A DNA stretch of 64,000 bases from NCBI GenBank assembly GCA_964360335.1, contig CAYHVH010000001.1, positions 1 through 64,000 of the forward strand. Direction: 5' to 3'. The notes under the pieces were generated by a model. It searched no databases, was not told where the DNA came from, and saw only the letters and a program-made list of their open reading frames with translations. The translations under genes and the position numbers were made by a program. Source of the DNA: CAYHVH01 sp964360335 (GTDB taxonomy: Bacteria > Patescibacteriota > Doudnabacteria > UBA920 > 2-01-FULL-46-14). Each line of letters starts with the position of its first letter. Positions within the stretch are counted from its first letter, which is position 1. Shown one piece after another: positions 29,927 to 39,271 of the stretch.

Positions 29927-32701
29927 TTACACGGCTTGCCGTGTCATCTCTTCCCAATTATCGCCGAACTTGGCTTCCACGACGAGGGGAACTTTGAGTT
30001 TATAAATATTCTGCATGATTTTGGTAATTTTTCCGGCATAGTCATCAACTTTCTTTTCGGCTATTTCAAACACCAGCTCATCGTGAACCTGTAAGAGCAA
30101 CCGGCAATCCTCGCGAGACGTCAAATTTTCCTCCGCCAGTTTGTTCATCGCCAGTTTGATAATATCCGCCGAAAGCGATTGAAACGGCATGTTGATGGCC
30201 GCTCGTTCAGCAGCGGCGCGAACTGGCCACTGCGAAGAATTAATCTCGGGGAGATACCGGAGTCGCCCGAGTTCGTTTTTGACGTAGCCCGAGCGGCGCG
30301 TTTCCCCAACTATTTCCTCAAGGTAGTGAGTCAAGCTGTGATAGGTTTCGAAATATTTATCGATAAAATCTTGGGCTTCGCCTTGGGACACTCCTTTGAT
30401 CCGGCTCTTGAGACCATAAGCGGAAAGGCCGTAGAGTACCCCGAAATTTATGGTCTTGGCATCTCGGCGCATTTCCGGGGTAATTTCGACCTCTCCTCCA
30501 GCTCCTCCCCTCGCCAGGGGAGAAGGGAGGGATTGAAAAATCTCGCGAGCTGTTGCTTCGTGAATGTCGCCGCCTTCGTGAAAAACTTTAATCATTTTCT
30601 CGTCGCCCGACAAATGGGCGGCCAGACGAAGCTCAATCTGGGAGTAGTCCACGGACAGCAATTTATACCCTGTTTCGGCAACGAACGCCCCGCGGATTTT
30701 TCGACCAAACTCGGTGCGGATCGGAATGTTCTGGAGATTCGGTTCGCTGGAGGACAATCGCCCGGTGGCAGTAACTGTCTGGTTAAAACTTGTGTGTAGC
30801 CGCCGCGTTTGAGGACTAACCAAATCCGGCAAGGCATCTAGATAAGTATTTTTAAGTTTCGTTAATTCCCGCCATTCCGATATCAAATCAATAATCGGAT
30901 GCAATCCTTTGAGCTTCTCGAGTTCCGTGGCCGCCGTGGACAGGCCGGTTTTGCCTTTTTTGAGCTCCTCGGTGGGAATCCCCAATTTCTCAAATAATAT
31001 CTGTTTTAGCTGGATCGGGCTGCCGATGTTAAATCTCTCGCCCGAAAGCCGGTAAATCTTCTGTTCGAGTTTCGAAATCTCCGCCGTGGCCTCGGCCGAC
31101 AACTCCTTCAAGCACGACGGATTGACCTTTACTCCCCAGCGTTCCATTTCCGCCAAAACTCTCACCAGCGGCATTTCGATCTCATAAAAAATTTTCTCTA
31201 AATCTTTACTTCTTAGCTCTTTTTCCAGTTTTTGTTTTAGCCGGAAAGTGTAGTCCACATCCTCGCAACAGTAAGCCGCGACCTCTCGGACCGGCACTTC
31301 GGCCATGCTAATCTCTTTTTTGCCTTCGCCAATCAAACTTTTAATCGGGGTTTTCCGGAAGCCAAACTCGGTAAAACTTAGGGTGTCCAAATCGAAATTC
31401 CGCGCCCCGGGGTTTAAAAGATAGGCGGCAATCATCGTGTCAAAAAACTCTCCTCCCAAAATCACTCCGGCCTTTTGCAAAATCAAATAATCATACTTGA
31501 GATTATGGCCGATTTTCAGAACTTCCGGATTCTGCAAAATTTCCGTGAGGGCCGGGGAAATCATCGCCGCCGGCAGGTAAAAGGCCCGGTTTTCTTGCCA
31601 CGCCAACCCGAGGCCGAGAAGCTCAGCCTGCATCGGGTGAACCGAGGTCGTTTCGGTATCAATAGCGATTTGTTTCTGCCTCTCAAGCTCAGTAATGATG
31701 CTTTGGAATTTTTTCGGCGTATCAAGGAGCTGATAGTCAAATTCCTCCTCGCCCCCTCTGCTCCCTCGAGCTCTACTTAGGGCAGGCTCATGAGGGGAGT
31801 GGGGGATGTCAGTCTTTGGCAGTTTATCCAAAAGTGAACGGAACTCCAGCTCCTGAAAAAGTTTAAAAACTTTCTGTTCATCATAAGCCAGAAGCCGGGC
31901 CTGGGTTAAATCCAGTTTCACCGGGAGGTTTTTGACGATTGTTGCCAATTTTTTGGAAATTTCCGCATCCGCCCGGTGTTCCAGAAGCAGTCGAGCGACG
32001 CGCGGCTTGAGCGCCGAGTGGTCTTTGCCGACTAAATATTTATAAATTCCTTCCAAGGTCTTAAATTTTTGCAGGAGCTCGGTCGCGGTTTTTTCCCCGA
32101 TGCCTTTGACCCCGGGAATGTTATCCGAAGGATCACCGCGCAGGGCTTTAAAATCTAGAAGTTCCTCGGGTCTGAGGCCATATCGCTCCCGAACCGCCCC
32201 CACGTCATAAAGTTTGGTTTCGGTCAAGCCTTGCTTAGGAGCATAGACTTTCACCCGTTCGTCTACTAATTGCAGGGTGTCCAAATCCCCGGTTAAAATC
32301 ACAGTATCCAAATCTTCCTGCTTCCGGGCTTTTTCGGCCAGAGTGCCAATCAAATCATCAGCTTCATAACTTTCCAGTTCATAGACTGGAAGATTAAAAG
32401 CTCTGACCAATTCTTTGACGCGGGGAATTTGCTCATAAAGTTCGGCGGGGGCTTTAATTCTTGTTGCCTTATAAGGCTCATAAATTTTTTCCCGGAAAGT
32501 TGGCGCCGGAAAGTCAAACGTCACTGCCACGTACTCGGGCCGCAGTTCTTTGAGGGCTTTCAAAAACAACAGGGCAAAACCGTAAACGCCGTTTACTGGC
32601 TCGCCCTTTTTGGTGGACAGGTGAGGAATCGCGTGAAAGCCGCGGTGGACCAAAGCATTGCCGTCTACCAATAATAAAACTGGTTTATCTTTGCTGGACA
32701 T
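29927..32701 (-). CDS. polA: DNA polymerase I with two palindrome-encoded inserts
   Basis: 924 residues. 5'-3' exonuclease domain: LLVDGNALVHRGFHAI, AVTFDFPAPTFREK, ILTGDLDTLQLVD and DNIPGVKGIGEKTA. 3'-5' exonuclease: IAIDTETTSVHPM, HNLKYDYLIL and YCCEDVDYTFRL, so the proofreading acidic residues look intact. Polymerase: TGRLSSSEPNLQNIPIRTEFG, VDYSQIELRLAAHL, RRDAKTINFGVLYG (O helix) and LLQVHDELVFEIA. Inserts: residues 299-315 between the exonuclease domains, and residues 722-737 (SLPSPLARGGAGGEV) just ahead of the O helix. Confidence 0.96.
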   Translation of the reverse strand: MSSKDKPVLLLVDGNALVHRGFHAIPHLSTKKGEPVNGVYGFALLFLKALKELRPEYVAVTFDFPAPTFREKIYEPYKATRIKAPAELYEQIPRVKELVRAFNLPVYELESYEADDLIGTLAEKARKQEDLDTVILTGDLDTLQLVDERVKVYAPKQGLTETKLYDVGAVRERYGLRPEELLDFKALRGDPSDNIPGVKGIGEKTATELLQKFKTLEGIYKYLVGKDHSALKPRVARLLLEHRADAEISKKLATIVKNLPVKLDLTQARLLAYDEQKVFKLFQELEFRSLLDKLPKTDIPHSPHEPALSRARGSRGGEEEFDYQLLDTPKKFQSIITELERQKQIAIDTETTSVHPMQAELLGLGLAWQENRAFYLPAAMISPALTEILQNPEVLKIGHNLKYDYLILQKAGVILGGEFFDTMIAAYLLNPGARNFDLDTLSFTEFGFRKTPIKSLIGEGKKEISMAEVPVREVAAYCCEDVDYTFRLKQKLEKELRSKDLEKIFYEIEMPLVRVLAEMERWGVKVNPSCLKELSAEATAEISKLEQKIYRLSGERFNIGSPIQLKQILFEKLGIPTEELKKGKTGLSTAATELEKLKGLHPIIDLISEWRELTKLKNTYLDALPDLVSPQTRRLHTSFNQTVTATGRLSSSEPNLQNIPIRTEFGRKIRGAFVAETGYKLLSVDYSQIELRLAAHLSGDEKMIKVFHEGGDIHEATAREIFQSLPSPLARGGAGGEVEITPEMRRDAKTINFGVLYGLSAYGLKSRIKGVSQGEAQDFIDKYFETYHSLTHYLEEIVGETRRSGYVKNELGRLRYLPEINSSQWPVRAAAERAAINMPFQSLSADIIKLAMNKLAEENLTSREDCRLLLQVHDELVFEIAEKKVDDYAGKITKIMQNIYKLKVPLVVEAKFGDNWEEMTRQAV
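30488..30532. repeat. Family A element in the polA fingers domain
   Basis: CGACCTCTCC...CTCCTCCCCTCGCCAGGGGA; in-frame insert before the O helix. Confidence 0.85.
31751..31806. repeat. Palindromic insert in polA between exonuclease domains
   Basis: CCCCCTCTGCTCCCTCGAGC...CATGAGGGGAGTGGGGG; encodes HEPALSRARGSRGGEEE. Confidence 0.8.
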
Positions 32702-32736
32702 ATCTTCATGCTATCAAAAAATCGCCCCCAAGGCGA

Positions 32737-32800
32737 CAGCTGGAAATTTCCAATTTCTAAACAACCTCCAAATCCCAACGACCAAAATTAGAAATTTTTT
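32737..32800. repeat. Family F intergenic repeat
   Basis: CTGGAAATTTCCAATTTCTA...CTCCAAATCCCAACGACC..AATTAGAAATT; same type as 15115-15212. Confidence 0.6.
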
Positions 32801-32804
32801 TGAA

Positions 32805-34475
32805 CTATTCCTCCGTCACCCGCCAGACTTCAGGGAGATCGGTAATTCCCTCCAAGGCCTTCAAGATCCCGTCCTGCTGCATAGTCAGCATCCCGGATGC
32901 GACCGCCGCTTTTTTGATTTCCAGAGTCGAGGCCTGTTGAAAAATCAGGCTTTCGATTTTTTCGTCCACGGCAAAGACCTCAAAGGCCCCGATGCGGCCC
33001 CGGTAGCCCAAATCATGGCACTCCGGACAGCCTCTGCTATGATAAAAAATTAGGTGCTCTGGTACGGTTACCGCCGCCTGGGGAGGAATTCGGGAAAGGG
33101 CAAGTTTAACCTGCTGCAGTTCCTCACTACCGGGCCGGTAGGGCTCCTTGCAGTGCGGACAAATTTTCCGCAACAAGCGCTGGGCAATCAGGGCATTCAG
33201 AGCGGGAGCTAAGGTTACCGGCTTTACTCCCAAATCCAAGAGCCGGGGAATGGCCCCAGCCGCGTCATTGGTATGCAGGGTGGAGAGCACGACATGGCCG
33301 GTCAGGGCGGCTTGGCTCGCGGTTTCGGCCGTTTCGTAATCGCGGATTTCTCCAACCATGACAATATCAGGATCCTGCCGGAGAATCGACCGCAGACCAC
33401 TGGCAAAATCTACGCCGCTCGTGTGGTCAATCGGCGTCTGAACGATACCCTCCAACTGGTACTCCACCGGATCCTCCAGGGTAATAATTTTCACTCCGGG
33501 TTTGTTGAGGTGATTTAAAAAGGAATATAAGGTCGTGGTTTTCCCCGAACCAGTCGGCCCGGTCGTCAAAGTCATGCCGTTGGGTTTTTTTAGTTCATGA
33601 TTCACCACCTTCAGAGCCTGACCGTGCAACCCCAGTTTTTCGATGTCCAAGCCCACCTCCTGCATCCCCAAAATTCTCATCACTACAGACTCGCCGTGCG
33701 CCGAGGGCAACACCGAAACCCGAATTTCCAAATTTCGCTCCGGCAACTTCACGGTAAATCTGCCGTCTTGGGCGACCGCCGTGACGTTAAGCTTCAGATT
33801 CGACAAAAGTTTGATCCGGGAAAGCAAAGAGTGTTGCAGACCGAGTGGAAAATCCAAAATTTCCGCCAATACCCCGTCCACCCGAAACCGGACCTTGAGT
33901 TGAGTTTTTTCCGGCTCGAGATGGACATCCGAGGCCCGCATGATGATAGCCGCGCCAAGCATCAAGCCCACAAGCTCACTCGCAGAAATCGAGAGCAGGG
34001 ATTCCCCCAAAGTCGGCAGGGCCTTGAATTTCTCCAGGACTTCCCGGCCGAGGGTTACCGCGACCTCGTGTTTGAGCGACAAAAAGGCGGGCAGAATTTT
34101 CTTGTACTGTTGCAGAGCGGCCGCGAGGGCCGTGCGCGCAACCAAATAAATCTGAACTTGGAATTTCCGCTTGGCCAATTGGGCGAGCAGAAGCTTGAGG
34201 CTCGGGTTTTGCGGTTCGGTAATTGCAACCTTCAGGAGCAAGCCGTCTTTGAAGAATGGCACGGCCGCGGCGGCAACGGCTTGTTCATACGGCACCAAAT
34301 CCAAAGCCTCCTCGTCAATTGGTAGGCCCATGAGGTCAAAATATGGAAGAGAAAGAGCGGCGGCACGCCGTTGCGCTTCCTGCTCCTCGAACTTCCGATT
34401 GAGATCAGTGAAAACCCGCTGTACTCCCGCCCCGCCGTCCGGGGCCGGGACGTGTTTGCCTACTCCCGGAGCCAT
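32805..34475 (-). CDS. pilB: Type IV pilus assembly / type II secretion ATPase (PilB/GspE)
   Basis: 556 residues. N-terminal GspE-N-like part with LPYFDLMGLPIDEEALDLVPYEQA. AAA-type ATPase: Walker A TTGPTGSGKTTTLYSFL, Asp box ITLEDPVEYQLEGIVQ, Walker B DIVMVGEIRDYETAETA and His box ALTGHVVLSTLHTNDA. Zinc site CPHCKEPY...CPECHDLGYRGRIGAFEVF. It drives pilus extension or secretion. Other pilus genes are outside the window, except a possible pseudopilin-like protein at 61207. Confidence 0.95.
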   Translation of the reverse strand: MAPGVGKHVPAPDGGAGVQRVFTDLNRKFEEQEAQRRAAALSLPYFDLMGLPIDEEALDLVPYEQAVAAAAVPFFKDGLLLKVAITEPQNPSLKLLLAQLAKRKFQVQIYLVARTALAAALQQYKKILPAFLSLKHEVAVTLGREVLEKFKALPTLGESLLSISASELVGLMLGAAIIMRASDVHLEPEKTQLKVRFRVDGVLAEILDFPLGLQHSLLSRIKLLSNLKLNVTAVAQDGRFTVKLPERNLEIRVSVLPSAHGESVVMRILGMQEVGLDIEKLGLHGQALKVVNHELKKPNGMTLTTGPTGSGKTTTLYSFLNHLNKPGVKIITLEDPVEYQLEGIVQTPIDHTSGVDFASGLRSILRQDPDIVMVGEIRDYETAETASQAALTGHVVLSTLHTNDAAGAIPRLLDLGVKPVTLAPALNALIAQRLLRKICPHCKEPYRPGSEELQQVKLALSRIPPQAAVTVPEHLIFYHSRGCPECHDLGYRGRIGAFEVFAVDEKIESLIFQQASTLEIKKAAVASGMLTMQQDGILKALEGITDLPEVWRVTEE

Positions 34476-34538
34476 TTTTTGTTTCCCGCTTAACGCTAAC
34501 GCTTAAGTCAGTATAGCGAAAAAAACAGGAATACCCAA

Positions 34539-35711
34539 CTAGACCACGATTTGCGCCCGGAGTTTCTGCAATTTTTCCAGGACGTCTTTCTCCACCTCCA
34601 AGAGGCTTTGCCCCTGAACCCGGAAGGTGCCAAGCGAGCCGTTGAGCATTTGGCCGGCGAGAGCGGCCGTAACCACCTGGGCCTTGATGCTGGGATGGAG
34701 ATGAAAATAGCCGACGATCTCCTGTCCGTTGACTTCTGCCAAAAACAAAATGATTTTTCGTCCCGCCAAGTTCGCCACCAGCTCCTTCATCACGCCGTAA
34801 ATATCGTCCGGACTGGCGCCCGCCTTCTCTAAATCGGTAGCGGTCACCAAAGAATAGGTCAAACCCAATTCTTCTACCTCGCGCACCCGCGCCAAGGCGC
34901 GTCCCCAAAGTTTGAGAAGGGAAATGTTCTTGGTCTTGTAGAGTTCCCGGATAATCTCCTGGTGCTTGCCGCCCTGGGCGATGAGGTTACTGGCCTTCAA
35001 AAAGGCCCGGGGGGTAGTTTTGACATGCTGAAAACTGTTGGTCTCCACAATGATGCCGGTCAAAAGATTTGTGGCGATTGCCTCGTCAATCAAGCCAGCT
35101 TCGAAATTCTCCAGCAAACTCACTAAAATCTCCGAGGTGGCGGTCGCCGTCAAATCCACCAGATTGATCTCCCCATAATGCTCGTTGTTGGGGTGGTGAT
35201 CGATGTTGATAATGGCCGTTTCAAAAAACAGGTCAGTGTTTTTCTCGTAGATCTGGCCCAAGTGCTCCAGAGAAGGGGTATCCAAAGTGACAATCAAATC
35301 ATAAGGAAATTTTGCGTTGCGGAAAGAGACATCCTGGGGCGTAAACTTGCCGTCTTTCGGTTTCAGAAAAATATCCACCCGCTCAGGTTCCACCTCGTAG
35401 GAAAGCTCGTCCAGATGCGCGGCGGTGGTCTTTAAGGAAATAACAAAGCTTTGGAAAACCTGGAGATCTTTTTTAAGCTCTTCGATACCGGACAGAAAAC
35501 CAAAAGGACTCAAATTGCTGGCCGCACAAACAATCTCCGGGTTCTTTTCCAATTTTTTAAAAAAAGCAAATAAGGCCAAACCCGCTCCTAAGGCGTCGCC
35601 GTTGGGGTTCTGCGGCAAAGCCAGGAGGATCCGGTTTGCTTTGCCAATCGCGTCAATGACTTGTTTTTCGATTTGTTCTACCACAGTTGTTCTGTCATAA
35701 AAAATCGTCAA
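34539..35711 (-). CDS. DHH-family protein with altered active-site residues
   Basis: 390 residues with the DHH/DHHA1 layout. Motif I is LPQNPNGDALGAGLALF, where the usual His is P and the first Asp is N. Motif II LIVTLDTPSLEHLG keeps its Asp, and NIDHHPNNEHYGEINLV keeps DHH. Motif IV is IIVETNSFQH where DTGGF is expected. The catalytic set is incomplete, so it may bind rather than cleave its ligand. It runs in the same direction as pilB, 63 bp upstream. Confidence 0.75.
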   Translation of the reverse strand: MTIFYDRTTVVEQIEKQVIDAIGKANRILLALPQNPNGDALGAGLALFAFFKKLEKNPEIVCAASNLSPFGFLSGIEELKKDLQVFQSFVISLKTTAAHLDELSYEVEPERVDIFLKPKDGKFTPQDVSFRNAKFPYDLIVTLDTPSLEHLGQIYEKNTDLFFETAIINIDHHPNNEHYGEINLVDLTATATSEILVSLLENFEAGLIDEAIATNLLTGIIVETNSFQHVKTTPRAFLKASNLIAQGGKHQEIIRELYKTKNISLLKLWGRALARVREVEELGLTYSLVTATDLEKAGASPDDIYGVMKELVANLAGRKIILFLAEVNGQEIVGYFHLHPSIKAQVVTAALAGQMLNGSLGTFRVQGQSLLEVEKDVLEKLQKLRAQIVV

Positions 35712-35840
35712 TCCTGATAACTTTCGCGGAAAAATTCCGAAAGAGTTATCGGATTACTATAGATTAAGCGATTTGGGTCGTCAAGTGGTGTGGATAGCTT
35801 TGTGGATTTCTGCTAAGATTAGCCCACTGAAAGCCAAAAA
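35712..35840. promoter_or_regulatory. Divergent spacer with hairpin and DnaA-box-like sites
   Basis: Between the DHH gene and tsaE lie an imperfect dyad GATAACTTTC...GAAAGAGTTATC and two DnaA-box-like sites TGTGGATAG (35799) and TGTGGATTT (35814). A replication-titration role is not established. Confidence 0.35.
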
Positions 35841-36269
35841 ATGATTAAGATTGTTTCCCGGTCAGAGAGAGAAACCAGGAGTTTGGCTCAAGACTTGGCC
35901 CGCCGCCTGAAAGGTGGGGAAATTCTTACCCTTCAGGGACCCTTAGGGAGCGGCAAGACCTGCTTTGTTAAAGGCCTCGCCCAGGGCTTGGGGATTAAAA
36001 CCCGGATCATGAGTCCGACCTTTGTCCTGATGCGGTCCTACCACTTCGGAAAAAAGAAAGAGCGGGTGTTCTACCACTTTGATCTTTACCGGCTCAAAAA
36101 GTCCGGGGAGCTCCTAGAACTGGGATTCCCAGATGTCCTCCGGAATCCGCAGAGCATTATCGCCATCGAGTGGCCCGAAAAAACTCGCAGACTGTTGCCC
36201 CCTTGGGTTATCCGGCTAAACTTTGCCCATGGTCGGCATCCCCGGGAAAGGATTATTCGCATATGGTAA
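35841..36269 (+). CDS. tsaE: tRNA t6A biosynthesis ATPase TsaE
   Basis: 142 residues. P loop QGPLGSGKTCFVKGLAQGLG, T-x-x-S-P-T-F motif (SPTFVLMRSYHF), HFDLYRL and AIEWPEKTRRLLP are all characteristic of TsaE. Its 3' end overlaps the VanW gene by 7 bp. With tsaB at 23541, two of the t6A genes are in the window. Confidence 0.93.
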   Translation: MIKIVSRSERETRSLAQDLARRLKGGEILTLQGPLGSGKTCFVKGLAQGLGIKTRIMSPTFVLMRSYHFGKKKERVFYHFDLYRLKKSGELLELGFPDVLRNPQSIIAIEWPEKTRRLLPPWVIRLNFAHGRHPRERIIRIW

Positions 36270-37594
36270 AAAAAATCCTTATTCTTCTGCTGCTATTTTT
36301 GTTCACCGAGGTTACCGCGGTCGCGGTCGTGCTTAGAAACTTTGGCCCGCAGCGACAATTCTTTATCCCAAAACCCCAGAGCGAATATGACAATCCGGAG
36401 GGGAACCAAAGTCTCGAATCTTCCTGGCCGGAAAGCTTAAACCTGGTTGCGGCCGGGAAAACCTGGCGCCTGCCAAAATCTCAACTTCAGACTTGGCGGC
36501 AGCCTTCGGGCACGCTCCGCCTGCACCAGGTCGTGCTCTCCTCCCTCACTACCTACTTCTACCGCCAAACTGCAACGGCCCATCCCTGGACGAGTTATGA
36601 TTTTTTTGCTACGGTCAAAGGCCTGGAGCTAAGTGAGGGGGCTCTGGGAACCTATCTCGTGGACCGAGCGAACGAGATTAATCGCTCCCCGGAAGAGCCG
36701 AGGCTGAAGATTGAAGATAACCGGGCCACGGTTTTCGTCCCCCCCCAAACCGGACAAAACCTCGATCTCTTGGCGACTCGCCGAAAGTTGGCTGCGGCTT
36801 TGCTGACTGGAGTCGGAGCGGTATCTCTACCTGTCCTGGTCCAAGAGCCGCAAACTAACTTGGGAGATTTAAATTCCCTGGGAATCAAAACACTGCTGGC
36901 GCGGGGCCAAACGGACTTTTCCGGCTCGTCTCCCTCCCGGATCCAAAACATCAAGGTCGGCGCTGCGCGTTTCCAAGGTTTGCTCATCAAGCCAGGCGAA
37001 GAATTTTCGTTTAACGCTCGGCTAGGCCCGATTGATGCCGCCCACGGCTATTTGCCGGAGCTCGTGATCAAACCGGAAGGTACTGTGCCGGAATTCGGCG
37101 GCGGCTTGTGCCAAGTCTCTTCCACGGCGTTCCGGGCCGCTTTCTTTACGGGGCTGCCGATTACCGAGCGCCGCAATCATTCTTATCCGGTACGCTACTA
37201 CGAGTGGCTGGGCGACGACCAGCCACGGGCGGTGGGACTGGACGCGACCATTTACCCGGGCTACCAGGATCTGAAGTTCACGAACGATACCCCCGGCACG
37301 ATCCTGGTCTGGACAAAAATCGAAAGCAATCGGCTGTACTTTGATTTCTACGGGACTACCGACGGCCGGGAGGTCCTTGTGGACGGACCGCATCCTTATG
37401 ACCGCCAACTCGACGGAGCCGTTAAATCCACGGTCACCCGCACCGTGATTCATCCCAACCAGGAACCGCAAAAGTTAATTCTTAATTCCCGCTATGTCTC
37501 GCCCAACAAATATCCACGGGTCTACGAATATCCAAAGCCCGCCACTCCCACCTCCACCGCCGTCTCCCTCCCGGCCGAGACCATTACCAATTAA
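36263..37594 (+). CDS. VanW-family protein, membrane-anchored
   Basis: 443 residues from the ATG at 36263. An N-terminal signal/anchor (KKILILLLLFLFTEVTAVAVV), a variable PG_binding_4-like middle part, and a VanW domain: LLIKPGEEFSFNARLGPIDAAHGYLPE, VPEFGGGLCQVSSTAFRAAFFTGL, ERRNHSYPVRYYEWLG and GLDATIYPGYQDLKFTNDTP. Function unknown; associated with cell walls. Commonly extracellular. Confidence 0.9.
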   Translation: MVKKILILLLLFLFTEVTAVAVVLRNFGPQRQFFIPKPQSEYDNPEGNQSLESSWPESLNLVAAGKTWRLPKSQLQTWRQPSGTLRLHQVVLSSLTTYFYRQTATAHPWTSYDFFATVKGLELSEGALGTYLVDRANEINRSPEEPRLKIEDNRATVFVPPQTGQNLDLLATRRKLAAALLTGVGAVSLPVLVQEPQTNLGDLNSLGIKTLLARGQTDFSGSSPSRIQNIKVGAARFQGLLIKPGEEFSFNARLGPIDAAHGYLPELVIKPEGTVPEFGGGLCQVSSTAFRAAFFTGLPITERRNHSYPVRYYEWLGDDQPRAVGLDATIYPGYQDLKFTNDTPGTILVWTKIESNRLYFDFYGTTDGREVLVDGPHPYDRQLDGAVKSTVTRTVIHPNQEPQKLILNSRYVSPNKYPRVYEYPKPATPTSTAVSLPAETITN

Positions 37595-37606
37595 CTTCTA
37601 AAAAAC

Positions 37607-39088
37607 ATGAAAATTTCAGTTATCTCTAAACCTTTAGAAAAACTCTCTGCCGAGCTCTTGGTGACTTTTGCCGTCGAGGACAAACTCCTGCCTGAAGAAA
37701 AACTGGCGGACCGCTTCTTGGCTGGCCGGGTGGCGAAGCTTCGCCAGTCCAAAGATTTTCACGGCGAGGCCAACCAAACTCGTTTAATTTTTGCTACGGG
37801 GTCAACCCCGCGCATCCTCTTGGTCGGCCTCGGTAAACAAAAGGTCTTGACTCTCGAAACCATCCGGGAAGCCGCGGCTGCCGCCGGGAGTGAGCTCAAA
37901 CGCCTACCGGTGAAGCACGCGGCCTTTCTTCTCCCGAGCTTGCCTAGCCTCTCCCCCCAGACTCTGGCCCAAGCGGTGACGGAAACCGTTCTCCTCGCTA
38001 ACTACGAATTTCCTTATTACAAGCGGCCTGGCAAGGACCGCGCCAAGCTCGAGAATCTGGAACTAGTCACTGCTCCCAAAGATGTCGCTCGCGTCAAGGC
38101 CGGAAGTATCACTGGCCAAATTCTGGCAGAAGCGATAATGGCCGTGCGCGATTTGGGCAACCACCCCAGCAATGTTGCCACTCCCACTCATCTCGCGGAG
38201 CATGCTAAGCGAATCGCCAAGGGTAACAAAAACCTCAAGGTAAAAATTTTGCACCGGCCAGAAATCAAAAAAGAAAATATGGGAGCGCTCCTGGCTGTTT
38301 CGCAAGGCTCGGACGAGGAGCCGAAGTTTATCATTTTAGAGTATCACGGCCGCGGCGACGGCCCGAGAGTAGTCCTCGTCGGCAAGGGCATCACCTTTGA
38401 CAGCGGTGGAATTTCTCTCAAGCCAGGGGAAAAAATGGAAGAGATGAAATATGACATGGCTGGGGCGGCCACCGTGATGGGGGTCATAAAAGCCGCCTGC
38501 GAACTCGGACTCCCTCTTAACCTGGTGGGGCTCATTCCGGCCACCGAAAACCTGCCCTCTGGTAAAGCCAGCCGGCCAGGAGATATTGTCAAAAGTCGCT
38601 CGGGCAAGACCATTGAAATCATCAGTACGGATGCGGAGGGTCGGCTGGTGCTCTCAGATGCTCTGGACTATGCCAAAAAATACAAACCTGATTTGGTGAT
38701 TGACTTTGCGACTTTGACGGGTGCCATTGTGGTAGCCCTGGGCGATGATTTGATAGGGGCGTTTACCAACCGGGAGCGGTTTGTCCCCCAGCTCAAAGCG
38801 GCGGCCGAGGCGACCGGGGAGCCGCTATGGCCCATGCCGCTTTATCGAGGATACGAAGAATTTATCAAAAGCGACTTTGCCGATATTCGCAATCTTGGCA
38901 GCACAACTAAGTACGGCGATGCCATCAACGCCGCGCTGTTCCTGCAAAACTTCGTGGACTATCCGTGGATTCACCTGGACATTGCCGGGGTCGCCTGGAC
39001 GACGCGCGAAAAACCCTACCGGCCGAAAGGTGCCACCGGCACTGGCTTGCGCCTCGCGATTGAATTTCTGAAAAATTTTAGGAAATAA
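37607..39088 (+). CDS. pepA: Leucyl aminopeptidase (M17)
   Basis: 493 residues. The two-metal M17 site is visible: VGKGITFDSGGISLKPGEKMEEMKYDMAGAATV, and IISTDAEGRLVLSDALDYA with DFATLTGAIVVALG. A cytosolic exopeptidase releasing N-terminal residues. A perfect palindromic terminator follows at 39123-39152. Confidence 0.96.
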   Translation: MKISVISKPLEKLSAELLVTFAVEDKLLPEEKLADRFLAGRVAKLRQSKDFHGEANQTRLIFATGSTPRILLVGLGKQKVLTLETIREAAAAAGSELKRLPVKHAAFLLPSLPSLSPQTLAQAVTETVLLANYEFPYYKRPGKDRAKLENLELVTAPKDVARVKAGSITGQILAEAIMAVRDLGNHPSNVATPTHLAEHAKRIAKGNKNLKVKILHRPEIKKENMGALLAVSQGSDEEPKFIILEYHGRGDGPRVVLVGKGITFDSGGISLKPGEKMEEMKYDMAGAATVMGVIKAACELGLPLNLVGLIPATENLPSGKASRPGDIVKSRSGKTIEIISTDAEGRLVLSDALDYAKKYKPDLVIDFATLTGAIVVALGDDLIGAFTNRERFVPQLKAAAEATGEPLWPMPLYRGYEEFIKSDFADIRNLGSTTKYGDAINAALFLQNFVDYPWIHLDIAGVAWTTREKPYRPKGATGTGLRLAIEFLKNFRK

Positions 39089-39122
39089 CGGCCAAATCAA
39101 ACTAATCTCCAAATTTCCTTTC

Positions 39123-39152
39123 GTAAAATACCCGCCATGGCGGGTATTTTAC
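39123..39152. terminator. Perfect 30-bp palindrome, terminator of pepA
   Basis: GTAAAATACCCGCC and its complement with no loop bases beyond CATG; A/T ends allow termination in either direction. Confidence 0.85.
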
Positions 39153-39166
39153 AACATAAGTCCATA

Positions 39167-39206
39167 TTGTCTACGTTTTTATGTAATTACATAATGTTGT
39201 AGACAA
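39167..39206. other. Inverted repeat TTGTCTAC...GTAGACAA
   Basis: 8-bp arms enclose an inner palindrome ATGTAATTACAT. It lies between pepA's terminator and the RibA-like2 terminator. The half-site TTGTC/GACAA echoes the TrmB-linked dyads. Confidence 0.45.
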
Positions 39207-39225
39207 GCGAATTTAGCAAAAAGTA

Positions 39226-39262
39226 AAAAAGGAGACAGACTACAACGCGGTCTGTCAGCGCT
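39226..39262 (-). terminator. Terminator copy 1 (shared with 41104-41140)
   Basis: On the minus strand GACAGAC-CGCGTTGTA-GTCTGTC is followed by TCCTTTTT, just after the RibA-like2 stop. A 37-bp identical copy ends the secreted-protein gene at 41139. Confidence 0.85.
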
Positions 39263-39271
39263 TCTTTGGGG

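Noticed and set aside
35795..35825. A second replication origin at the two DnaA-box-like sites
   Set aside because: Only two sites, no origin gene context, and dnaA/dnaN/rpmH mark 51443-51636 instead.
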